Positions 43,930-56,071 of a stretch of DNA of 64,000 nt are shown piece after piece (position 1 is the stretch's first letter; every line of letters starts with the position of its first letter). This DNA is from Albula goreensis (lineage: Eukaryota > Chordata > Actinopteri > Albuliformes > Albulidae): assembly GCA_022829145.1 (NCBI GenBank), contig CM040761.1, positions 312,768 through 376,767 of the forward strand, read 5' to 3'. The position numbers and the translations under genes were made by a program. Under the pieces are notes generated by a model that saw nothing but the letters and a program-made list of their open reading frames with translations, did not search any database and was not told where the DNA came from.

Positions 43930-46900
43930 GTAAGTAACGTTAACTAGCAACCGTGGTATTTAATTCTACGTAGAGGTACTTATTTACATCAGCTAGTAAC
44001 CCCACGGACAGGTCTTATCAACCAAGCAATTGGCTAGTTACCTAGGAGAGATGTCATGCTTACTGCTGACTCTCAGTTGGTGTATGGCCATGCGAATGTA
44101 ATGCTACGGTGGGTCAGGGTGTAGTTTATTTTTAACTCACAGCCACTGATCATGACTGACCAAGCCCTCAACTGTTTTGACAGCTCTTGTACTTGTAAAT
44201 GATCGTTTCGGTAGAAGGTGGTGTTCTCTTGGTGTCTGTAAGGCTCCGAGTGTTGACATGAATCATTTAGCGAGCTAATCTATGCGTTCAGATGTCATTG
44301 CTAGTTGTACTTTACCCTCACTAAGCGTGTTGCTCATCATAATTGAGAAAGTTGCTATTTTGTTAAATATGATTAGATAGCTATGTAGAAAACTGCTAGG
44401 TAGAATGGATAAACTAAGTTTTATACGCCTAATCAAGGTAGAGGATTACATAACTAGTAAACTTTCACAATTTGTCTGTGGCAGCTATCATAAATGGAGA
44501 ACGCAACATCAACAATCAACAAACACAAAAAGGATGTTCGAAATGGCATTTTTTGAGCGCAAATCAATACGTCAGCTTTCGGCGCTGTTGCAGGTGCGTC
44601 TTCTGATGAAGTCCGTATGTTGCTTAATCTACAAAGGAAAAGTTTATTTTATTAAAAATATGTTACCATGATGAAAGCCCTTTCTTGTAGTTGTCGGTGG
44701 AACGCAACGGTAGACAAAGTGAAGTTTGAAGAAACATCAGCTACACGAGGACTACACTGATTTAATGTTTGGCAGTGGATATAAAACGTATGTCCGTGTA
44801 CTGTATGTATTGCGTGTAAGCATGCTGATTTAAAAAAAATGTTATTTAGCCAGGAGTGAAGTCTCATTGAGATAAAAATCTCCAAGAAGGCAACATAAAA
44901 ACACACATTACAAAGACAATATAAAAACATCAACCTTTCCGTCACAATGGAACCATTCAAAAACAGCACTGGAATTATACAGTTTAATTGACAAATAAAA
45001 TTATGGACAAAAGCAATTACAGACAGTACTAGTATCCAGGTTTTTAATGACAGAAACTAATTCTCTGTAAGAAATCAGTTCTGGCAATTTCAAATCATTT
45101 TGTAGAGAGTTCCAAGTGTAGGGGGCAGCATACGTAAAAGCTTTTTTGCCCAGATCTATGTGAACACAAGGAACAAATGCAGAGCATCTTGAGGGTGCAG
45201 GCTGTAATGGCCTTGGCTTCTGGAAAGATATGTGCATAAGTTAGTGGGGACTAACCCAAGGAGAGTTCTGTAAATGAAACACAACCGGTACACGCCTGTG
45301 AACATACAGAGATGGCCACTCAGGCTTTGTGTACAATGTACAGTGGTGTGCGAGGTATTTACAGCCAGTGATGAATCGCAAGGCACATACAAAATATCAC
45401 AGGTATTGATACTGATAGCACATATTAAAAGCGGTCTTCACCAAATAGTGTAAATTGTCTGCCTATAGTTTTCAAAAGTAAGTTTGTGTTTTCAGTTTAG
45501 AAGAGTTATACATCTCATTGATATTAATTACATACTTTTCTCACATATAATATCATTCCTTAATGCAGATCAGGACAGAGAGAAGAAAATGCATTGACAG
45601 GTGTTACTTTCTGTTTTAGGTTTTTTGGGTTTTGGTGCATCACTGCTTCACGTTATAACTAAAACTGTCCTGTATGAATTAAAGTATTTTTTTTTACCAA
45701 AGACAACAGCCACATTTCATCATTTCACATTGGGCATTTCACACACAAGAAAAAGGAATATGAAAACGTTTTCTATTTTTACCTGCTCTGCACTGAGTTC
45801 AGAGCAGGAGTGCAATGTTGGGTCTTAAAGCATGTGTGCACGATTGCCCTGAACATGTTAACCCATTTTCAGTTCCCCCCACAACATTTGGGATGAAGAC
45901 GCATTATTTCTTGATCTGACTCTATTCCACAATTTTAGATTTGTAGTAAAACAATTCACATGTGGTTATTTTGCAGATTTTCTGCTTTTATTAACAGGTT
46001 ATCTTGCCACAGCACCTTTAATTCATAGTCCCTAAATTTCAGGGAACAATAGCAAATGTAAATTATGCAAATTAGTCGTTTAGTACTTTACTTGCATATC
46101 CTTTACATTCAACGACTGCTTGCAGTCTGTGACCCACAAAAATCACCCGGTGCTGAGTATCTTCTCGGTGATGCTCTGCCAGGCCTGTGCTGCAGCCATC
46201 TTCAGCTCCTGCTTGTTTCAGGGGCTAGTTGCCTTACATTTTTTCTTCAGCATATGAAATGCCTGTTCAGTTGAATTTGGATTGGGCGACTGACTTGGCC
46301 AGTTAAGAATTTCTGGATTTTGGCTTTGCAGGACTTCTTTTTGCTTTAGCAGTTTGCTGAGATCATGGCCTTGCTGTAGGATGACGTGCCATCTGGGCAG
46401 TTTGGGCCTTTTTCTTGAATTTGAGCAGATGTCTCTATAAGCTTCAGGATTTTTATGCTGTTGGCAGTTACCTAATCAATGAAGACAACTGAGCCAGTAC
46501 CTGTGGCAGCCATACATGCCTAAACCATAACACCCCCACCACCATGTTTCACAGATAAGGTCAGGATTTGGTTTGCCAGACATAATAACCATTGACTTGT
46601 TAGTACCCAGCAAGAGAGTAAGCAGTTTCTAGTGAAGCTGAATCAAAGGAGCTAAATCCATTTCTGTTCAAATATAAAATAGGGTAAATTGCTAAAAATT
46701 CCCTTCTGTATTTTATGATATTATCTGCTAGTGACGGCTTATTTAGCTCATATGTTCTGCTTCTGAGAGGGTTTTTCCTCTGTCTTTTCTTGTCTACCTC
46801 TTCACATTGCCTGCAATGGAATTTACATGTCCTTATCTGGTATATAGGGGCTGGTTTTGCTAATCACAGATTATTAATATTAAGATATTATTTATTCACC

Positions 46901-49900
46901 CTGTATACATTTTTTTACCTGAAGTTGTAGTTTGGATTATTTTGGCTTTAGATATACACTGTGAAATTTAAGGTTAAAATAAAAATTTCATTCAGACCAA
47001 TTGTTGCTCTCACTTTGAATAACGTTTGAAGACGTGGCTTGGTGCAGGGGATGGGGAAGAGTATAACATAAAGGGATACAAGGTGCTTAGAAAAGATAGA
47101 ACCAATAGAAGAGGAGGGGGCATAGCTCTGTATGTAAAGGATTATCTTAACATCCAGGAAATTCCAGGAATGGAGCCCCTTGGTGTTAGTGAGGACATAT
47201 GGATTAAAATACTGGGGGAAAATGAAAAGGGTCTGAATGTCGGAGTATGTTATAGGCCACCAGCCTCTGACAGCAGTGTCAACAGGATGATCTTTGATAA
47301 CATTACACATGGCATGTCAGGAGGGTGAGACAATAGTAATGGGTGACTTCAATTACCCCTCAATTAATTGGGAAACTGTGTCTGGTCAGGGTAAATGTGA
47401 GGAAGAGTTTCTGGATGTTGTAAATGATTGTTTTCTGAGACAGTCTGTTACTCAACCTACAAGAGAGAACACAATTCTAGACCTGGTTCTGTGTAATAAT
47501 CCTGATCGAATCTGCAGTACCGAGGTAGGGGAGCCACTTGGAACAAGTGACCATAGTGCAGTTACATTTGAAGTTTTTTGGCGAGTTAAGACTACATCCT
47601 TCAATGCTAGAATTTTCAACTTCAGACGAGCTGACTTGATTAAAATGCGGATTATACAAGAAATATAAACTGGGTAGCTCTTCTAGATGGTAGAACTGTA
47701 ACAGAAATGTGGAACATATTTAAAACGATTATTCTGGATGCCCAGCGTAAATTCATTCCGCAAATGCGAAAAGGGAAGCTGAAAAATAGGCATCCGCAGT
47801 GGATGAATAAGGCGTTACAAGATAGTTTGAAACATAAAAGGGAACTATTTAGAAAATTCAAATTAGACAGCTCAGAGACAAACAAGATAGAATACAGCAA
47901 AATGCATGCTGAAGTTAAGAAAGGAATAAGGGAAGCTAAAAGGGGTTTGGAAAGACAGATTGCGCTAGATGCAAAAACAACCCTAAACGCTTTTTCCAAT
48001 ACTACAATCGAAAAAAGGATACTTAAGGTTGAGATATGAGGTTTAAAAAACAAGGATGGACTTATGGTTTATGATAACAAGGCTATTGCTGATACCCTAA
48101 ACACCTACTTTGTGGAGAGTTTCACGAGGAGAATTCAGTCCTCAGAGTCTTATGGAGGAAATTGATTTAAATGACACACAAGTTCTGGATAAACTTTGAA
48201 AACTTAAAACAAATAAGGCAGCAGGTCCTGGTGGAATATTTCCAAGAGTCCTCAGGGAACTAGCGGAAGAGGTCTACAAACCGCTGACAGTTATTTTTAA
48301 GCAATCCCTTAAAACTGGAGAAATACCAGATGACTGGAAGCTAGGCAGTGCAGTACCTATCTACAAGAAAGGAGACCGGACTGATCCAGGAAATTATAGG
48401 CCTGTCAGCTTAACTTGTATCACATGTAAATTACTGGAATCCATCCTTTGGACAATTTGGAATTATTCTTAGAACAAAATGGTATCTTAAACGATAGCCA
48501 GCATGGTTTTTGCAGAGGAAGGTCATGCTTAACAAACCTCCTGGAGTTTTTTGAGGAAGCTACGGCATGTTTAGATGCAAACCAAGCTTATGACATTATC
48601 TATTTAGACTTCCAAAAGGCATTCGACAAAGTTCCGCATGATAAGCTCATACTGAAAATGAAATCTGCAGGAATATCAGGAGCTATCACTGAGTGGGTTT
48701 GAAGTTGGCTGACTGGTAGAAAGCAGAGTGTAACTGTTGGAGGAATTGTTTCAGAACAGGGTCCTGTAAGAAGTGGAGTCCCACAGGGATCGGTGTTGGG
48801 GCCTTTGCTTTTCCTTATTTACATAAATTATCTTGATGCAGGGGTTAGTAGTAAAATAGTAAAATTTGCCGCTGACACAAAACTGGGCGGTCTAGCCAAC
48901 AGTATAGAATCAACTAAGGTAATACAAGAAGACCTAAACAGCATCCATATGTGGGCAGATACCTGGCAGATGACATTTAACTTAACTAAATGTAAAGTCT
49001 TGCATGTGGGAAACAAGAACCTGAGACGAGACTACTTCATGGGAGGAAGTAAACTAGATTGTGCTCAATTTGAAAAAGACTTGGGAGTAATACACTGCTC
49101 AAAAAAATAAAGGGAACACTGAAATAACACATCCTAGATCTGAATGAATGAAATGTTGTTATTAAATACTTTGTTCTTTACATAGTTGAATGTGCTGACA
49201 ACAAAATCACACAAAAATTATCAATGTAAATCAAATTCACTAACCCATGGAGGTCTGGATTTGGAGTCACACTCAAAATTAAAGAGGAAAAACACACTAC
49301 AGGCTGATCCAACTTTGATGTAATGTCCTTAAAACAAGTCAAAATGAGGCTCAGTAGTATGTGTGGCCTCCACGTGCCTGTATGACCTCCCTACAATGCC
49401 TGGGCATGCTCCTGATGAGGTGGTGGATGGTCTCCTGAGGGATCTCCTCACAGACCTGGACTAAAGCATCCACCAACTCCTGGACAGTCTGTGGTGCAAC
49501 GTGGCATTGGTGGATGGAACGAGACATGATGTCCCAGATTCAGGTCTGGGGAACGGGTGGGCCAGTCCATAGCATCAGTGCCTTCGTCTTGCAGGAACTG
49601 CTGACACACTGCAGCCACATAAGGTCTAGCATTTTCTTGCATTAGGAGGAACCTAGGGCCATCCGCACCAGCATATGGTCTCACAAGGGGTCTGTCACAT
49701 GTGCTCAGTGTGAACCTGCTTTCATCTGTGAAGAGCACAGGGCGCCAGTGGCGAATTTGCCAATCTTAGTGTTCTCTGGCAAATGCCAAACGTCCTGCAC
49801 GGTGTTGGGCTGTAAGCACAACCCCCACCTGTGGACATCAGGCCCTCATACCACCCTCATGGAGTCTGTTTCTGATCGTTTGAGCAGACACATGCACATT

Positions 49901-52900
49901 TGTGGCCTGCTGGAGGTCATTTTGCAGGGTTCTGGCAGTGCTCCTCCTGTTCCTCCTTGCACAAAAGCGGAGGTAGCGGTCCTGCTGCTGGGTTGTTGCC
50001 CTCCTACGGCCTCCTCCACGTCTCCCGATGTACTGGCCTGTCTCCTGGTAGCACCTCCATGCTCTGGACACTACGCTGACAGACACAGCAAACCTTTTTG
50101 CCACAGCTCGCATTGATGTGCCATCCTGGATGAGCTGCACTACCTGAGCCACTTGTGTGGGTTGTAGACTTCGTCTCATGCTACCACGAGAGTGAAAGCA
50201 CTGCTAACATTCAAAAGTGACCAAAACATCAGCCAGAAAGCATAGGAACTGAGAAGTGGCCTGTGGTCACCACCTGCAGAACCACTCCTTTATTGGGGGT
50301 GTCTTGCTAATTGCCTATAATTTCCAACTGTTGTCTATTCCATTTGCACAACAGCATGTGAAATTGATTGTCAATCAGTGTTGCTTCCTAAGTGGACAGT
50401 TTGATTTTACAGAAGTGTGATTGACTTGGAGTTACATTGTGTTGTTTAAGTGTTCCCTTTATTTTTTTGAGCAGTGTAGTTGACCAAAGCCTAACAGGAT
50501 CTAGGCAGTGTGCTGTAGCAGTAAAAAAGGCTAACAGGATTGTAGGATACATAGCCAAATGTATTGATTATAAATCTAAGGAGGTTATATTAAAATTATA
50601 CAATGCTTTAGTTAGACCACACTTGGAATACTGTGTGCAGTTCTGGGCACCGCACTATAAGAAAGATATCGAGGCTCTTGAAAAAGTACAAAGGAGGGCA
50701 ACTAAACTAGTTCCTGGCAAGAAACCTATTTAGACTCAGCATGAGGAGACTAAGGGGTGATTTAGTAGAGGTTATTAAATTTATAAAGGGACTCAACAAG
50801 GTTAACTACGATACATTTTTTAAGGTGAGTTCAGTCTGTAGGACAAGGGGACATAAATGGAAACTAGTTAAGAGTAAGTTTCGCACTGATGTAAGGAAGT
50901 ATTGTTTCACACAAAGAGTTATCAATACATGGAATGGGTTGCCAGGTCATGTAGTTGAGGCAGAGACCCTTGCTGTGTTCAAGTCCAGACTTGATGCAGT
51001 TTTGGATACTCTTTAAATAATGTAATGGCAAGCTTTGTTGGGCCGAATGGCCTGTCCTTGTCATTATATGTTCTTATGTTCTTATGTATGTTTTAAAACT
51101 GGGTTTTCAAAGCACCATCAAGTATTTGAATGCATGCAAGTGCTTCATACGTCACTGCTTTCCTGTTTGATGATCAAATGCACAAAACGGGTAACAACAA
51201 GCATTATGATTTGATTAAAATTTTTAAAACTTTTTTTTTCATATTTAACATCCTTTCTCTGCTAAAATGATGCACTGAGCCCCTGCCTGGAGCAGAAATC
51301 CAAACACCGCAGCCCAGTCCTAGCTCATCTATCTTCCAGTCCTGCCCACCCCGCCCGTCCCACCCTCCCTTTGCCAAGAACTAGACCCTACTTCCATATT
51401 TACTGTTATACTGCAAATATGATTATTCTACCTAAATTGTTACAATCACTGTTATTGTAATTGTTCCTGTTATTATTTCAATTATCATTTGAGTGAGTAA
51501 GATTCATGTCAGCCATCTCCATTCTTCTGTTTACCCATTGCATTCCCTGTGCCAGCCAGAAGCAGATGGGCTCCTCCTCTGAGCCAGGTTCTGCTTAAGG
51601 TTTCCTCTTGTTGTCAGGGAGTTTTTCTTTGCCACTGTTGCCTTGGCTTGCTCCGAGGGGGTTTCAGGCCAGGGATCAATTGTAAAGCTGCTTTGTGACA
51701 ACTTGTTGTAAAAAGCGTGAGTCAAATAAAATTGAATTTAATTAAAATTAGATGCTCCAAGCAAGTAAATACAAACATGGTGTTGAAATGGCAGAGCAAG
51801 GAACCCCTACCATCCTCATGAGGTAATCACTGAAAATTGGGGCCTCCCATTGGCTCACAAGGCATTTGTCGGGGGCCTGAGGTTTGGTTTTCCGGCCTTG
51901 CCATTACTGGATTTGAGGTCCAGCCTGAGGTCTGCATTGGCAAGGTAACAATCGACTTGGCCTCGCTAGGGATGGCAGGGGTGTAGGCCGGTTAATTGCT
52001 AGTTCATCACTGTAGCAACCCCTCCTGGGTAGCTGAGCACCTGCAGTTACACAAACTAAATGTACGCTGACTGTGTAATCCTCTGATGACATTGGTAGTG
52101 TGAGATTGTGACACCTGCAGTAGGAAATTTGCCTGCAAGTTACCTTTAAAAACAAGAGATGAGAGTTTCTTAGTCATTGCTTTTTGGTTACACCTGGAAG
52201 AGGACGTTTTCTCCCATGTCCATGTGGAAAAGGATTTACAGCCAGTTAGTGCCACTGTTTGCCCCTTCACTCAGGGGTGGCTCAGTCACAGAGTAGCTCT
52301 GTTTGCCCACTCACTCAGGGGTGGCTCAGTCAGAGAGTAGCTCTGTTTTCCTCCTCACTGAGGGGTGGTTCAGTCACAGAGTAGCCCTGTTTTTCTCCTC
52401 ACTCATGGGAGGCTCAGTTATTGTATAGCTCTGTTTGCCTTCTCGCTCAAGGGTGGCTCAGTGCTGATCCTAGGGCAGTAGGCTGCAGTGTCACCTGGGC
52501 CTTTACTGATATTTGTAGTTATCTGTTAATAGAAGCTACTGAGACTAAAAGCACCTGTACAGTAGGCTTGCCACGGTAGTCGTGTCACCGGAGTTGCACG
52601 GTGTTCGGGCATACACCGATTACGTTACATTGGCCATCGCCCCCACCGTCGTTTTGCTTTTTTTTAATATAAATAAAACCCATTAAGTTCATGTTTAGTT
52701 GTGTTTTTCATTAAAAAATAATAATGAACCAGCCTTCTAAGCATTCATTTTGTTCAAAGTAAGAGGAAGATCTAAAGATCTAACGTTAAAGATCAAAGTA
52801 AGCTCTCTACAGATATTCAGCGTCACTGACACATATTTTTTTGTAAAATGTCTGGTGTAATCGATAATACCAGTGTTGTCACAAGTTTATGAACTGGTGG

Positions 52901-55900
52901 GAAAATTTCCTCACCGTGGCATCCCTACTATACAGCAGTTAAAAGGTGGGTAACTGCTTTTTCCCTTCTATTCCTCCTGGATGCATGTCATCACAGCCAC
53001 ATAAGAATTGCTTTTTGGTCATTTGGTAAAGCCTAAGCCATCCTCCAGTTAAATCCCTTGAATTCTTATTTGCGCTGCTTTATTTTGGAAGTCAAAATGA
53101 CTTTTAGTCTAGGTTTAGACTTTTAGAGTCTTACTGTGTGCAAACATAATAGAGTGTGCTTAACTGGAAAAGCGGTCCAACAGGGTCGACATAGAGGTCT
53201 TACCATGCACAGTCTCTGCCAGCTGTGTTCACAGAGTACTGAAACACTCTCAGGCATTCCACTTGGTGCTGCACCACCTCCAGCACCCCTGTTCTCTGTG
53301 GCTATGCTCAAATGTATGTGTTTAAGCTTAGTGCCAGGCTAATCCATCTTGTCTGCTTGTCTCCATGTTCTATCTCTTCGAACATCCCCTCTGTTAGTGT
53401 TCACATTCTACCTCTTCATTTATTTAAAAACATCTGCAACCTCCGAAAAACTGTAATCACTATCGCCTGGCGCCATAGTGTAATCTGCGAAGCATGGCAG
53501 AATGGTTGTGCTTTTTCGTCACACTGGGTGATAGCACATGCACCCTGCCTTATTGAGTGTCCACAGCTTTCTTGACAATGGGCTGCTGATTCGACCACTT
53601 TTAATCAAGATTGTAAAATAACTATACATATCAATTGAATAAATTTGATGTGAATGCCCAGTGATATAAATGCATCCAACTATTGAATATAAGCAGAATA
53701 TATATGTATCATTTTTAAGCTTTCTAAGTTTGAAGTCACAGTTCCACTGTTGTCAACCCTAATTTGTTTTTACTGTAGTATGTCTGTACCTGAGTTACTT
53801 TTTGCTGAGGTCCTGTGTGTGATAGAAAATAATGAAAAAATCCCATAATGCTTTTTCCTGTGTCTGGTTGCATTCACTTGAGTCTGGACTTGGCTTTTGG
53901 TGTTACAGGGTGTAACATTCTTTGGGGAATCCTTCAATCTATAATCCTTGACTAAAACCAGGAAGGATCAGTGAAGTGCCAGTTTGTCTTGGAGAGATAC
54001 CTAAACATTTTGGCAACTAAGCCCTGTCCTTCACTGCATTACAGTTGGCAATCTTCACAAGAAATGAATCTATGGGCTGCTTATGAAAATAAGAGCTTGC
54101 ACCAGCTGAATCTTTCAGTGAGATAGCCAGTAGGCTCTCAAGACAATGCAGTTAGTGCATGTTGCTTAGAGCCTTAGTGATTCCACCTATAAAAAAATTT
54201 CAAAAATGGAATATATTTAGTTTGCTGGAAAAGCCAACACCATTGCTGGAACCCTAATTCAGTGAAATGAAAGGGGATCAAAAATTAACATGAGATTAGC
54301 AGCAGTTGAACATTTTAAAGACCTCTTCATGGTACTCATAAGATATTGAATGTTCGATTTCATACTGGATTAGATGTTACAGCAGATTTGTGTTGCACAG
54401 GTTTTGCAGACGGCATCGGTTAAAAACCGGAGAGAACGTTCCGAGTGTCCCGAGTGACCTGCTGCTGATGTCAGAGCTGGTTCTCCCCCGTTTCATCGTC
54501 TGTATTATTCAGTACCTGAGAGATGGGTACACTGAACCAGGTGAGAATCAGCGCTGTGCGTTTACTGAACCAGGTGAGAAACAGAGCTGTGCGTTTACTG
54601 AACCAGATGAGAAACAGAGCTGTGAGTTCACTGGACCAGGTGAGAAGCAGCGCTGTGTTCACTGAACCAGGTGAGAAACAGTACTGTGTTCACTGAACCA
54701 GGTGAGAAACAGCACTGTGTTCACTGGACCAGGTGAGAAACAGTACTGTGTTCACTGAACCAGGTGAGAAACAGCACTGTGTTCACTGGACCAGGTGAGA
54801 AACAGTACTGTGTTCACTGAACCAGGTGAGAAACAGCACTGTGTTCACTGGACCAGGTGAGAAACAGCGCTGTGTTCACTGGACCAGGTGAGAAACAGCG
54901 CTGTGTTCACTGGACCAGGTGAGAAACAGCACTGTGTTCACTGGACCAGGTGAGAAACAGCGCTGTGTTCACTGGACCAGGTGAGAAACAGCGCTGTGTT
55001 CACTGAACCAGGTGAGAAACAGCGCTGTGTTCACTGGACCAGGTGAGAAACAGTACTGTGTTCACTGCACCAGGTGAGAAACAGCGCTGTGTTCACTGGA
55101 CCAGGTGAGAAACAGTACTGTGTTCACTGAACCAGGTGAGAAACAGCGCTGTGTTCACTGGACCAGGTGAGAAACAGCACTGTGTTCACTGAACCAGGTG
55201 AGAAACAGCACTGTGTTCACTGAACCAGGTGAGAAACAGCGCTGTGTTCACTGGACCAGGTGAGAAACAGTACTGTGTTCACTGCACCAGGTGAGAAACA
55301 GCGCTGTGTTCACTGGACCAGGTGAGAAACAGTACTGTGTTCACTGAACCAGGTGAGAAACAGCGCTGTGTTCACTGGACCAGGTGAGAAACAGTACTGT
55401 GTTCACTGGACCAGGTGAGAAACAGCACTGTGTTCACTGGACCAGGTGAGAAACAGCACTGTGTTCACTGGACCAGGTGAGAAACAGCACTGTGTTCACT
55501 GGACCAGGAGAAAAACAGCGCTGTGTTCACTGGACCAGGTGAGAAACAGAGCTGTGTCCACTGGACCAGGAGAGAAACAGCGCTGTGTTCACTGGACCAG
55601 GAGAGAATCTGAGAATGCTGCAGAAATCTGTTGCAGCCATTCTTAATCCTCAGTGTTGAATGCAGCTCAGTGAATCCAAAGCATTTGTAATATTTTCTGA
55701 TAAATCATTCAGATTTCATTATCAAAACATTATGCCGCACACTGTAACATTCCTGTCCCTCTCTGCTTGTTGATAACTTTTTTTAATGCAAGGATATAGT
55801 TTGACCATAGTTACCATCTCTGCTACCATCCTCAGATGGTCCTACAGACACACAGGCATATTAGTGTTTTCCCTCACACATAAACGGACACATATCAATG

Positions 55901-56040
55901 TGTTTTCCCTAACATACTCGCACACACCACACACACTTGCACACATGGTGTGCTTTTTCCCTTACACACACGCTCACACACGTACACATGCATGCACTCT
56001 CACACATACACACTCACACATGTCTGTGTATTTTCCCTCG

Positions 56041-56071
<31 letters not shown>

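Noticed and set aside
54541-54665. Open frame of [11 protein letters not shown]-like repeats as part of the UBR3 protein
   Set aside because: Human UBR3 has no such repeats and exon 3 joins in phase from 54540. Kept only as a possible alternative product.
55446-55646. Repeat-encoded frame ([11 protein letters not shown] type) as a small gene
   Set aside because: It is a frame through the minisatellite, with no other support.
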